From positions 4,774,001-4,838,000 of the forward strand of contig NC_061131.1 in NCBI RefSeq assembly GCF_905220365.1: a stretch of 64,000 nt of DNA, written 5' to 3'. Positions within the stretch are counted from its first letter, which is position 1; each line of letters begins with the position of its first letter. The notes under the pieces were generated by a model. It was not told the origin of the DNA, did no database searches, and saw only the letters and a program-made list of their open reading frames with translations. Made by a program: the position numbers and the translations under genes. This document shows, one piece after another, positions 24,190 through 35,610 of the stretch. This stretch comes from Vanessa cardui (taxonomy: Eukaryota; Arthropoda; Insecta; Lepidoptera; Nymphalidae).

Positions 24190-24400
24190 ATGAAAATACA
24201 GGCCTTGGTTGGACCGAAGTTTACGAGTTCAAATTCGAGCAAAATCCACCATTGCTCTATTTGAGCTTAAAATTCAACTCGAGTGAGGTTACATTTGTCA
24301 GATAAAATGTATACCAAGTCGCACTGAATAGTCCGGTGGAATGAGCTTCAAATATTTTCCATTAGAAAATTCCTAGCCAAAGAAAAAGCCAAGTAATGAT
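24190..24400 (+). repeat. possible SINE related to family A
   Basis: ACGAGTTCAAATTCGAGC looks like a decayed B box. About 130 bp downstream, CGCACTGAATAGTCCGGTGG and AATGAGCTTCAAA resemble the 'CGCACTGGAGCAGCGTGGTGG' block of lepidopteran SINEs. The copy is heavily eroded. Confidence 0.35.
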
Positions 24401-24570
24401 TGATGAATGATTTGTTTTCCTTTTTTTTAATTCTGTAATCTGCTTTTATATTCCTCATCAAATCATGTCTTAATTACATTAATTATATAATTTAATTTAA
24501 AATTTTATTTTACGTGTTATATAGGTTAGTTTGGTTTTTATTTTTGTAAGTCAATGTTGTTTGGTTCGAG

Positions 24571-24608
24571 ATGTGTGTGTGATATGTGATGTGTGTGTGT
24601 GTGTGTGA
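24571..24608. repeat. GT microsatellite
   Basis: Two runs of GT dinucleotides interrupted by GATATGTGAT. Confidence 0.85.
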
Positions 24609-25049
24609 TCTTGAATATTACCTATATCAAATATTAATTTTATGTTTTTAGTAATAAGTCAATGCTGTAACTTTCATAATAAATAAATAAATGATACATG
24701 TATAAATACATAGACATAGTATGATTACTTCACTTCTAAGAAGATTATAATTTGCGAGATAAATCCAGTCTTTATAAAACTATTTGTCTCTTCTAAAAAT
24801 GTATTTATGATCGATCGGAATGCTTACGAAATGTGTCGAGTGGCAAACTGTTGACGGAGATCAAAGAATCAAGTGTTACGATCTGATATCGATGTTAATA
24901 AGTCAATAAAACGTCGTTCAAGTGGAAGCAATCTCTTTTTATAGGTCCCGAGAGGACAGCTATTGGAATCCAGCCCTTGATAGTATCTACCTAGCCTATA
25001 GTACTAATTTAATTTCAGTACCTTGTAGTTTAGCTTTAAGTTGATTATT

Positions 25050-25345
25050 TTTTTTATGGTATAGCTTAGCGTACGAGCATATGAGCCACCTGATGGTCGT
25101 GGTCACCACCGCCCACAGACAATGGTTTTCTAAGAAATATTAATCATTCATTACATTGCCGATGCTAAACCAACCTTGGGACCTAAGATCTTATGTCCCT
25201 TGTATGTTTAGTTACACTGACTTACTCACCCTTCAAACCGGAACGCAACAATGCTAAGAACTGTTCTTTGACGATAGAATATCTAACGAGTGGGTTGTAC
25301 ATACCCAGACGGACTTGCACAAAGCCCTATCACCAAGTGCTTACC
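25050..25345 (-). repeat. family C repeat, near full length
   Basis: Read on the minus strand it begins with the family's CTTGGTGATAGGGC block and ends in ATACCATAAAAAAA. The GCCACCTGATGG, CTTATGTCCC, CACCCTTCAAACCGGAAC and GGACTTGCACAAAGCCC blocks are in order. About 280 bp, like copies 54968, 61209 and 62680. Confidence 0.75.
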
Positions 25346-26289
25346 ATTAGGAATTCATATTAGTCTTTTTTATTATTATTGAAAAATATTTTCTTAATGT
25401 TCACCTATGTTTAAGGAATCCTCATTTACATTTTCATTATGTTCATTTCACCGGTTAAGATTTTATTGTATGTCAGACAGTTATTTGAAATTTTTATTAT
25501 GTAGACTAAATAGACTTTATTAACATTGAGGCCTTCACAATATGTAAAAAAATAGTTAACGTACAAATCATGACTATGTGTAATATTGTAATATACAAGT
25601 TAAAGAGTGGAATCTGTGAAAATAACAATCAATCTTGTATTCAGTAATTCAAGAATAAATCTGAGTTTTCTTGTCGATATTGTGTTCCCGCAGTATCAAC
25701 CAAGTACTCATCGAAATTATACTATATCACATACCACCAAGACATTATGGTATCGTGATTCACAGACAGATAGATAGTTGTAGCCGTATTGTTGTTGTAG
25801 GTAATGGTTTACATAAGCAGTAGTATACCATTAGAAGGTCCAATTATCAGTATCCCTAGCATAAAAAAAATATTGGATTGTATTGTTTGGATTGGAAGCT
25901 GTAGCAAATCTGAATGGTTTGTTTATTGGGTAACTCGACCATATATATTTGAGAGGATTGATCAGATCTTGCCCTTATAAATCATATATATGTAGCACCA
26001 TACCTTAAAGAGAACATTGACTCGTAGCTCTATCGATATTTTATTATTGAATAAATTACTGGTTTGATCGAAAGGGTTACGGGGGTACAAGCGAAATATA
26101 TTATATTTTATATATATTTTATAGCATATGATATATCTGTCGTGTTTAGTAAGTTAATATTATATCTTTCAAGTGAATGCTGCCAAAATATAACAGACAA
26201 AAATGATTTGGTATAAAAGTTTTGTAACTTTTAAGGAGAAGATAGATAAGTAACTTGAGTGAAATGCTATATCTTTTATAAATAGCGTA

Positions 26290-26580
26290 ACACCTTGTAA
26301 GTGTCCCACTGCTGGGCTTAGAGTTCCTTTCATTTGAGTAATTGATTCTAATGACTAAAAAACTGGATTGGATGATGGATGATGATGATGATATGATGAT
26401 GATTGGATGAGGCAGTTTTTCGTTGAAATTAAACACATATAGGTTTCCTCAAAGTATTCACCGCTGAACATGACATGAATTATAAACACACATAAAAATT
26501 CAGTAGTGTTTGCCTGGGTTCGAACTCGCAATCATCGGTTAAGATTCACGTGTTCGAACCACTGGGCCACCTCGGCTCTT
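26290..26580 (-). repeat. family A SINE with internal GAT-rich replacement
   Basis: The 3' end (CCCACTGCTGGGC) and the head (B box GGGTTCGAACTCGC, A box CGAACCACTGGGCCACC) are on the minus strand. The middle (about 26332-26400) has been replaced by unrelated sequence with a GATGATGATG microsatellite. Confidence 0.65.
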
Positions 26581-27154
26581 TAGGAGACCCACATTGAAAA
26601 ATTAAAGAAGATAACGATGACTGTAGGTTATTTTTCAACCTATGAATATAAATATTTTATTACGACCAGATAGTCTTAGAAGTATAATGAATTCATAATG
26701 TTTTATAAATCATATTTAACCTTTATTAGCTTTTATGTATAAAGTAACCGCATCGCCAATTTTCTTCGCAACTATGTAAACATACTCGTCATAAGCTATG
26801 CTCCAAAAACTATGCAACATATAAAAACATAAAGTTTGCAGCTTCTAGCCGCTCTCGAACTAAAAACATGCTACGGATATTTCATATCAATCGATTTGAT
26901 AGGTTTTGTGTGTATTCAAAACAAGGAATAAAAATACGTTAAGGAAAATAATTACCTCTTTGTATAATTAATAGTAGTTTATATTCACAGTAAATGAAAT
27001 TAAACAGAAATAATACAATGGAAAAAACCCAAAATATCATTCATGTATTTATTGAGGAGTTTGATCTTAACTAAACACATTTAAGTAAATATATTTATTA
27101 ATAGTACTTATACGTAAAATTACTTGAATCGAAAAAGTCAAAGAAAATGGATTT

Positions 27155-27328
27155 CGTCATCATCATCATCAGCAGCCCATTTTAGTCCACTGCTGGACAT
27201 AGGCCTCTCCAAATACCCGCCACTGTGGTCTTTCTTCGGCTACTCGCATCTAGCTCCTGCCAGCCGTCTTGCGTAAATCGTCGCTCCACTGTGCCTGAGG
27301 ACGTCCGACACTACGTTTGCCGAGACGC
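27155..27328 (-). mobile_element. 5'-truncated RTE-type LINE insertion with 10-bp target duplication
   Basis: The minus strand encodes RLGKRSVGRPQAQWSDDLRK, then a stop TAG where the family has Trp, then MRVAEERPQWRVFGEAYVQQ and a stop. This is the conserved C-terminus of RTE-type reverse transcriptase ORFs and matches the copy at 49817-50050. The tail is a GAT microsatellite. AAATGGATTT is repeated exactly at 27145-27154 and 27329-27338, a clean target-site duplication. The piece is therefore a complete, very short insertion truncated during target-primed reverse transcription. Confidence 0.85.
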
Positions 27329-27338
27329 AAATGGATTT

Positions 27339-28484
27339 AAGTACATTTATATTTTTTCTGTTATCGTTACATACAATTAATTAGGTATTGATATTTTTTC
27401 CCATCGTAGATAGAAAGTTTTACTTCATTTTGATTAAATGTGTTTTATATTTCGTAGAACTCAATTCTTATTTCAAAACAAACGTAAAAAGTAAAAATAC
27501 TTTTATAAATGGAACGAAAAAAAAAGTAATGGCCTAATGAAATAAGTTTCTAAAATATTGTCTCTCTTTTCTATAAATAAATATTAAAAAAAAATTGCTT
27601 AAATTGAGTAAAATACTTTCGATATTTTTATGCAAACACGTAAAAGGACCAAAATTTTACAGGCATTTTTTTCGATATAGTCGAATAAAGGTTCTACGAA
27701 ATTATTGGAATGGAATAACGCGTACCAGGAATATTTATAACTGTTTCCGTTGTAAAAATATACAGAGTCAATTTTGATAGCAGTTGGTAAATATTTTTAT
27801 TTAATTTATATAAAATATATTTAAATGCAATACCATCCACGAAATATCACACATTAGTTTTCTTTGATATACATATTTTCTTTATTTAAATGATTTTATT
27901 AGATTACAAACTTATACTCCTAATTTATAAAAAAATCGCTTTGTATTTGATCCACTTTAATGTTTCACGCGCACTATTGACTGTGTTATAATCTGTGGTC
28001 ACAATACGTTCTCCTTGGTTTTGATGTATTTTATTTTGTTAATATAGTTTATTTTTGATGACAATTAAATTAAATAAACCGAATCTTGTAGATGTAAATG
28101 TAATGTTGTAATTCCAAGATGGCTCCTGTCACAAAATTATGGCTTATAACATATGGCAACCTCTATAATATGAGTATCAAATAAAAGGAGTTATTAGTAG
28201 AGTGCAGGAAACAAATTTTCATTTTTTTTTAAATTCATTTAATCCCTGTAATATGGGTAATAGATATCAAATGAATAGCTTCACAGATAGAAAAAAGTAA
28301 ATAGCAAATCATCGCGCTTTAACAGTATACATTAAAATTATGTCAGAGGCATCTAATTTTAGTAAGGGATTTCGTCAAATTATAATTTATTGTTGGTAGA
28401 GTTTCTGCTAGCTCGTCTATGTAATTACCACATAATCATGATATATTTTTTTGCCAATCAGCAATATTTAGTATCAACGTGTTC
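27339..28484. other. AT-rich DNA, no gene seen
   Basis: No repeat or exon could be supported; the frame at 27595-27777 appears to be chance. Confidence 0.45.
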
Positions 28485-28610
28485 CAGTTTGAAGTGTGAG
28501 TGAGCCACTTTATCTACGGGTATAGGGGACATAACATGTTAGCTCAAAGTTAGTGGCGCATTGGTGATTTAATATTTTCTACAGAGCTATTGTCTTGGAC
28601 AGTAGTGAAC
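28485..28610 (+). repeat. family C repeat, fragment
   Basis: GTGTTCCAGTTTGAAGTGTG, GGGGACATAACATG and GTTAGTGGCGCATTGG match the middle of family C. Confidence 0.6.
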
Positions 28611-28689
28611 GCTTTCTTTTCAAGACTTGGATACGTCTTCATTATGATCATTAGGATGTTGTACAATAAACTATTTTTTTTAATTTTTA

Positions 28690-28825
28690 TTGTCATGTGT
28701 CAGGCAAAAAAAAAGCTTATGTCCTTTTTTGGAGTTTAAGCTTCATAACAAATGTCATTAAATACTGGGCGCAACAAACAGACAGAGTTTCTTTCACATT
28801 GATAATATTAATGTAGATATTAAGA
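28690..28825 (-). repeat. family D repeat, fragment
   Basis: TTGTCATGTGTCAGGCAAAA, TTTTTTGGAGTTTAAGCTTC and ACAGACAGAGTTTCTTTCAC ending in AATATTAATGTAGAT are family D blocks on the minus strand. The next 33 bases recur exactly at 51963-51995. Confidence 0.6.
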
Positions 28826-29484
28826 ATAAAAATAAAAACAAATAAATTATCAAAGTTTTTTTAATAAAAATAATAACATTAATGTACTCAAATTTATTTA
28901 AAAGAATTTTACAAAATTTGTCTAAAAATATGTCAGCTAGACTATCAGCGTGGGTTACTTGGGAAATTGAGTTAAGAAATACTTAAACTTGTAAAATTAT
29001 ATCTCACTGAAAATTAATACTTAGCTCCACTGGCAATAGTGTAATTTTATAATTAGTAATTTGAATATCCATTCGGTACATTAGATACTCAGAGTAACCT
29101 GAATATATATACGGCCTACAGTTATATTTTTGATCAATACCACACATTGGTAAAAAGAGTTGTGTAGCAATTTGTACCAAGGACCTACCTAATTCATTTT
29201 TAAGTTCTAGTACATTATCTACATTAAAAGTATCTTTGTATTTAATCAAACTTAAAATGTTTCTTACCTATTTTGTTATATAATGTTTACGATACGTCTA
29301 ATCCCAAAACGTATTTGATTCTATTTATTAAAATCTATTTAAGGAATAAGACAAACGGCACTTGTAGAAACAATCAGTGGAGGCAATTATTTGAAATAAT
29401 ATGCGCGATTATTTATACACTGACAAAACAGGCTTATATTTTATGAATGTTTAAATGTTCAGTGGATATTGATGTGATACATAA

Positions 29485-29612
29485 AAAGAAAAGAGCGTAC
29501 TCCTTCCTTAAAGGCCGGCAACGCACCTGCAAGCCCCCCGGTGTTACAGAGGTTCATGGGCGGTCGTGGTCACTTTCCATCAGGTGAGCCTCCTGCTCGT
29601 TATAGCATAAAA
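29485..29612 (-). repeat. family G repeat
   Basis: AAGAGCGTACTCCTTCCTTAA, GCCGGCAACGCACCTGCAAG and TCAGGTGAGCCTCCTGCTCG are the complements of the family G blocks at 11222-11350. The copy ends in an A-run after GTTATAGCATAA. Confidence 0.7.
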
Positions 29613-30461
29613 AAAATTATATTAGTATGTAAACATTTATTTATGAAGTTTTATTGCTTGTATATTTATATAAGTGTTTGTAATATATTTGTGATACATA
29701 TATACATGATTCGTTGGTTTCCACTGTACTACATAATCCTGATATCTAATATAGTAGGTCTACTTATTATATATTATATGTAACTATTTATTTAGAATTG
29801 CATCATTTGTTCTCGAGATCACCCCCTACATACAAACAAGTACGAGTATGTATGTAATTTTACTTCTTTATAGTATAAATCAGATCGTTTAATTATGTAC
29901 AATATTCAGTCATAGTTGTTGTTTTTACCTATGAAATATGGTTTCCTATGCCAAATGTATTTACTAAAACAATTTTGTTACGAGTTACTTTTATGGCACG
30001 AATTGTCTTTCTTGGAAGCCTGATAAAGTTAAAGGTATCTTTTTAAAGAAAATAATATGAATTTTAATCATTGTATTTTATAAAGCTCAGTATATTTGTT
30101 ACAGTACCGAGTTTATTTATATTCGAGTCACTCATATAAAATCTATCAGAAAACGTCACAGGAAAGATTTTGAGATATGTATACTACATGTTGATTCCTG
30201 TTAAAAATAAAAACAGGTTACTTATTTGTTAAAATTGTTTAAATATTTATACATTTCTCGTGGAAAAACGTAATTCATTTATTTTACTTAAGTAGATGTT
30301 TAAATTCTGTGCGTCCAAATTACCACCAATAATTAAAATTATTTTCGTTTCTTATTAACTAGCGACCAGCCTCGAATTTATACGAGTGCGATGCTGATAC
30401 AAATTATACTACAGAATGTCTGACTGATATTTTTTAAGATCTTTACAATGTCATTTTGGTC

Positions 30462-30560
30462 TATCCCGTAGGGTCTGCAAAAAAAGTGTTTATTTACGAT
30501 ATCACTTTAGAAACTTCTAAAGTTATCAGTGTTTCTCTACTATATTTTGCATGTATAATC
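30462..30560 (-). repeat. family F repeat, fragment
   Basis: GTTTATTTACGATATCACTT, AGAAACTTCTAAAGTTATCA and GTGTTTCTCTACTATATT are the complement of the 3' half of the copy at 50095-50370. Confidence 0.55.
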
Positions 30561-30605
30561 CAATCAAGTTTTAACCGAAATAAATAAATAATAGTAGTAA
30601 AATAT

Positions 30606-30870
30606 CGAGTCGAGATGGCCCAGTGGTTAGAACACGTGCATCTTAACCGATTATTGTGGGTTCAAACCCAGGCAAGCACAGCTGATTCGTGTGCTTAATT
30701 TGTCTTTATAATTCATCTCGTGCTCAGCGGTGAACGAAAACATCGTGAGGAAACCAGCATGTGACAAATTTCATAGAAATTCTGCCACATATGTATTCCA
30801 CCAACCCGCATTGGAACAGCGTTGTGGAATATGTTCCAAACCTTCAGGCTTACAGGCTGTTGTTGTAGTA
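30606..30870 (+). repeat. family A tRNA-derived SINE
   Basis: Complete head: A box GATGGCCCAGTGGTTAGAAC and B box GTGGGTTCAAACCCAGG. The full body follows, with TTCATCTCGTGCTCAGCGG, CATCGTGAGGAAACC, ACCCGCATTGGAACAGCG. The 3' end is GCTGTTGTTGT. The open frame 30730-31026 is a by-product of this SINE. Confidence 0.85.
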
Positions 30871-31191
30871 AAATATCAATTTGTCAGTTACGCCGTTTCA
30901 TTTTTAATCGTTATGAGTTCACAGATGTATTACTCAGTACAAAAAATATCGTACTGTTCACATGAACGCGACAAGTTGAGGAGGGTCACGTCTTCAGCTG
31001 CCCAAGTAATATTAAAAACAAAATAAATATGAAAGTGGACATCGCGGGTCAATATGACCTGGAGATATTGGTGCCGGTTTAATAAGTACTTCAGTTATAT
31101 GAAGACGACCAAAAATCTCAATTTTTGGTAATATTGGTTAGTTATCAATTGACATAAGATTAATCGAGTTTTATTTCGCGTACAGCTCTGT

Positions 31192-31442
31192 ATCTATACA
31201 GATAATAAAACTGGAGTGTCTGTTTGTAATAATAAAATAGCCCTTTTTTACTCAATGCATAACTATGTATACACGGTACATATACCAAAATATATTTTTT
31301 TTACAATTGTTGTCTGTCTGTCTGTATGTTTGTTCCAGCTAATCTCTGGCAGATAACTGATAAAATAAGGAGTAACTTAGACTACAACAATAATTTTTGT
31401 TAAATTCAAACGCGTACAAGGGCGCGGGCATAGCTTGTATTT
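31192..31442 (+). repeat. family E interspersed repeat
   Basis: Same ordered blocks as 10749-11035, from ATACAGATAATAAAACTGG through TCTGTCTGTCTGTATG and CTGGCAGATAACTGATAA to CGCGTACAAGGGCGCGGGC. It lacks the CTGGATCGATTTTGACGGGAC block, so it has an internal deletion. Confidence 0.7.
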
Positions 31443-31539
31443 TATAATAACAATAATAACGAAAAAAAAAGAGTCTTTAAGAATGGATTAAAGATTCCAT
31501 CAATTGCATCGAGTTCTGTAATATAATAAACGTATCACC

Positions 31540-31860
31540 TTTTATCATGTCATAGCTCTCGAAACGCGATTGCCATATTGACATTATCGGCCATCTCCAG
31601 GCGAATATTGATAACCTAGTTAAGCGCTGTAATTAATCGAGGAGGCGATATAATTTGTCTTCGTCGAAGCAAATAGCTAATTCCCACACATTTGAAACAC
31701 AATGGGCGGGCGGGCCTTATTGATTACCAACCATTGTTCATTTTCGAGCGTCCTAAATGATACCCTTGACACTATTTGCACGATAACTGCCACAGCTTAT
31801 ATATAAATAAGCCATTGATTGTCATTCAAAGTATTTATCTATAAGCTGATGTGCTGCCGA
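31540..31860. promoter_or_regulatory. candidate conserved non-coding block
   Basis: Higher-complexity, less AT-rich sequence with no open frame and no family repeat, between a family E copy and AT-rich DNA. It contains TAATTAATCGAGG, TGATTGACAAT-like motifs on the minus strand and a GCTTATATATAAATAAGC near-palindrome (about 31795-31812). A cis-regulatory role is inference. Confidence 0.25.
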
Positions 31861-32544
31861 TGTTATAGGAATGATAAGATCCTTTATGGATACGTCAGTA
31901 ATGAGGGTAGATTTACGTTTATTGGATATTGGACTTTATTTTAAACGAATTAAGGTTAGTTCTCAGTTGTGATGCAATAACAACCTGATACCTGTAGAGT
32001 CTTATTGCTTCTGAACACGAAATAATTTCGTTAAATAACATTTGGTTTTGATCGTTTGGTAATAAAATCTTAATAATTATCGAATAAATCAAAGTACTTA
32101 GAATCGTATATTAATGTTGTAACGTTAACAATAACAAAAGAAAAAAAAGCAGGATATAAAGTAATGTGCACATTATTTATTTTATAAGTTTGATATGTTT
32201 AATTTAGATAAACCAAATTATGGAGCGAATTGTGTTTATACATTATTCAACGTACACTAACAAACTGTGTGAATTAAATTGTAGTTAATGAGGTTGCATA
32301 CACTGTGCACACTTTACTCCCCAACTCTTTGCAGGAGTGTCGAAGTTCCTTCAAAGCCAACTGATGCACATCAACACCCTTATATTGCAGGTGAACATTG
32401 GCGAAGGTGACTACTTAAGATGAGACGGTGTGCTCATATATTCACTTTAAAAAACTCTTAATAGGATAGCCTTCTGACATAAACTTAGTGGAATAGTAAA
32501 CTCACTCAATAATGACTGTAATACATACTTATAGCGGACTATCT

Positions 32545-32760
32545 ATACTATTATAATAAATGTGGAAGTAGCTCTGTCTGTCTGTTTGTCTGTTGGTTTT
32601 TCACTATCAAACCGCTGAACCGAATTTGATGAAATTTGATATGAAGCAAATTTGAACTCAAGGAAGGACAAAGGGTACTTTTTGTCTAACACATGACAAG
32701 CAAAGCCCTAAAACGCGAGAGAAGCCGGGCGACAACTTATTATGGAAGCAGGCGACAACT
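32545..32760 (+). repeat. family D repeat
   Basis: CTATACTATTATAATAAATG, GTCTGTCTGTTTGTCTG, CGCTGAACCGAATTTGATG, AACACATGACAAGCAAAGCCC and AAACGCGAGAGAAGCCGGGCG appear in order. Near the end GCGACAACT followed by TATT is duplicated. Confidence 0.7.
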
Positions 32761-32934
32761 AATTATTTATAATTTTGTGAAACATAAATTAGGAATTGTT
32801 TTATTTGTAAGCCATAAACAAAAAGTCTTAAGTAACGTGACTAGTACAAGTGTATTTACAAAAGTTCCTCTTAATCCAATCGCAATCAGTCTGAAATTCA
32901 TTTACAGCAATTGATCCACATGTAATAAGGGATC

Positions 32935-33055
32935 TATACTGATATCATAAATGCGAAAGTTACTCTGAAAGTCTGTTACCTCCTTACGCTTTAACCGTTT
33001 TAGATGGAGATAATTTGAGTTATCGGAAAGATATTCTTTTTTTTAATTTAATCCT
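32935..33055 (+). repeat. retroelement tail fragment
   Basis: ATACTGATATCATAAATGCG, AAAGTTACTC and TCTGTTACCTCCTTACGCTT followed by TAACCGTTTTAGATGGAG resemble a common lepidopteran LINE tail. A related minus-strand copy lies at 49140-49290. Confidence 0.5.
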
Positions 33056-33295
33056 CAAGGGGGTAAAATGTGGTTGACGGTTTTTATGCCACGTAAAGAT
33101 TTATAAATTCCGATCCAGTAAAACCGCTAGTTGACGTAGTTTATAATAAACTATTATTAGATTGAAATTTAAGCACGGCTTGGATTGCAGTCAGTTTTGG
33201 TTTATAAATCAATCAATGTCACCAATGGTTAGTATTTGAGTATTAACCGAAAATTTTATAAAAAAAACGAAATTAAAATAGTTTGTTCCATAAAT

Positions 33296-33362
33296 CATCA
33301 TCATCCTCCTGCCCTTATCCCAATTTTATTTGGGGTCCGTGCTGCATGTCTTCCTCTCATAA
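33296..33362 (-). repeat. possible LINE 3' end fragment
   Basis: CCTTATCCCAATTTTATTTG, GGGTCCGTGCTGCATGTCTT and CCTCTC match a motif I associate with lepidopteran LINE 3' ends. It is short and was not aligned. Confidence 0.35.
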
Positions 33363-33705
33363 AAATAAAAATGCATAGCCGTATTAACTAACTACACTAA
33401 TAAAACGTAACTTGTATAGTATAATCCTGTCACCTCAAGTTGGTAGTATTTAATACTGATTAAATAATATCTACAACGAATATTTCTTTAATAACTAAAT
33501 AGCTAGTTGCGTCGCTTTAATTGTTCTGTTACGAATTTGAATGTTTAATCAGCGTGTACTTCTAAGCGGCTATTGTTTTGTGATTGATTAGAACTGGTTA
33601 GCATCGACCTATAAGCTTGCTGAACATTCATTTATCATTTCTATATCTGTGAGGCAAATGATAAACGCCCTAACTATTATTTTTTATTAGGGTGTGTATT
33701 AAAAT

Positions 33706-33970
33706 ATACAACAACAACAGTCTTTTTAAATTTCTCACTGCTGGGCTAAGGCCTCCTCTCCCTTTGGAGGTTTGGAACATATTCCGCCACGCTGTTCCAA
33801 TTCGGGTTAGCGGAATATACTTGTGGCAGAATTTCTAGAAATGGCAGAATTTCTACCAAACTAGTCACATGCAGGTGAATTATAAACAATAAAAAGGTGC
33901 TTGCTTAGGTTTGAACCCACAATCATCGGATAAGATGCACGCGTTCTAAACACTGGGACATCTCGGCTAA
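33706..33970 (-). repeat. family A tRNA-derived SINE
   Basis: Full-length on the minus strand, from ACAACAACAG (3' end) to AACACTGGGACATCTCGGC (A box). B box AGGTTTGAACCCAC. A local duplication of GGCAGAATTTCTA occurs in the middle. Confidence 0.8.
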
Positions 33971-33984
33971 TACGATATATACTA

Positions 33985-34400
33985 ATTTATACTAATATAA
34001 AAAGTCACTCTGTTGGTTTGTTGTTCTTTAACGGCGAAACCTCTGAACCGACTGCAATGAAATTTGGTATGATTGAGCGAGTGAAGTATCATGTGTTTCA
34101 TTTGTGTTTATAATTCATCTCGTGCTCGGTGCTAAATGAAAAACGTCGTGAAGAAACATGCGTGAAAATTAAATTAAATTGAGCCACATGTAAATCCACC
34201 AAACCGCATTGCAGCATCATTGTGGAATATGCTGAGCTTCTTCACAAAGGAGGAAGGCCTTAGACCAGTTGTGAGAATTTTACAATTCATGTTGTAAGCA
34301 AACTTTAACTTCGAGGTAAGATATATGATTATTTATATTCGTAATACTTAACAAGCAACCCTTAAAACGCGAGAGAAATAGCGGTCGACAGTTGTTAATT
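33985..34400 (+). repeat. family D repeat split by a SINE fragment
   Basis: The 5' half (ACTAATATAAAAAGTCACTC, GAACCGACTGCAATG, AAATTTGGTATGA) ends at about 34068. The 3' half resumes at about 34294 (GTAAGCAAACTTTAACTTCG, CAACCCTTAAAACGCGAGAG). The middle is a family A fragment. Confidence 0.65.
34080..34290 (+). repeat. family A SINE, 5'-truncated, nested in family D
   Basis: TTTATAATTCATCTCGTGCTC, AACGTCGTGAAGAAACATGC, AACCGCATTGCAGCATC and GAAGGCCTTAGACCAG are family A body blocks; no tRNA head is present. It sits inside the family D copy. Confidence 0.65.
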
Positions 34401-35399
34401 AGCGAAATACCACAAGTCCTTCGAATCTTTAAGCCCGATTGACTTGAGATTTCGATTTTTTGCTTACGTGATGTATGTTACGTCATGTAAACTTTAAGAA
34501 AATGCTGAGGAAACTGTGTATGATATTTAACAGACTAAGTACTTAGTTATGCTATAAATGGAGCCCTATAGTTTAATTGTCGTTTTTAAAGATCCGACAT
34601 GATTCAGTGGTTATACGGCCAAATTGTACCAAGTTCTAAAATGTTACTTTAGGGAAATGAGTCTTACTAACTCAACTTTTAATATCATTTTCCAAATGCA
34701 CTATTCTGGCACTTTTGTTCTTTTATTCGTCCAATGACATCATAATTAGTGAAATAAGGAAAATTTATCATAGTGTAAATCGGTACAGTTATAGCATATA
34801 TAGTATGTGTATACTATTATATTATATTTAAGCCAGTGTTTATACGCATTACGCAAAACAACTGCATCTAATGCGTATTATAAAAACGATTACTATGTAT
34901 TATGATTATTATAGACTAATAAATATTTCAAAAGCAATTAATTTTCCATATCATTATGAATAAATACGCTAATCTTTTATAATATATGATTTTTCATTAG
35001 TCAATATTATTGTAATTATTTTAGTTATGATTAATAGTTTTGTATGTTAATTCCATTGCAATATAATAACAATATGAGATAATTAGTTGTAAATTTGTAT
35101 CCATATACACATAACTTTTGTTTATAGAAATACATATAACTTTTGTTTTGCTTTTTATTTGCAGACAAAACTACTAGCATTTTAAGAGAGAATCTTCGCA
35201 AACGTTTATTGTGAATACAACAATGTCTTATTAATCAACTGTCTTTGTACTTTAAGTAATTAAAAAAATATAATATTTTAAAAAGAAGAGGGTGGGTTAA
35301 ACCTTGAAAACCCACATTAGTACCGCTTCTGGGCTCCTCGTATGCTAAAAGATTTGTAATATCTTTAGTCCCCAGTGTTTTCTGTTGAAAATTGCCTAT

Positions 35400-35610
35400 T
35401 ATTAAGTAGGTAGCTCAGTCTGTCTATCTGTCGCTCTTTAACTACCAAACCATTGAACCGAATTTAATAGAATTTTGTGTGAAGCAAACTTGAACTCCAA
35501 AGAAGGACATACGCTATTTTTCTCTAACACATTATAACATATCCCTAAAACGCAATCGAATCCACGGGCGACAATTAGCATCTAATAAAAGACGAAAACT
35601 AGTAAATCAG
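35400..35610 (+). repeat. family D repeat
   Basis: CAGTCTGTCTATCTGTCGC, CATTGAACCGAATTTAATAG, AACACATTATAACATATCCC, AAACGCAATCGAATCCACGG and GCGACAATTAGCA appear in order. Confidence 0.65.

Noticed and set aside
26332..26410. Possible separate GAT-repeat locus
   Set aside because: Best explained as replacement of the middle of the family A SINE at 26290-26580.
30606..30690. tRNA gene
   Set aside because: A and B boxes are present, but no clover-leaf acceptor stem forms and the same head recurs with a SINE body in many copies.
30730..31026. 98-codon open frame
   Set aside because: Its first half is the body of a family A SINE, its second half has no features, and it recurs as repeat in other places.
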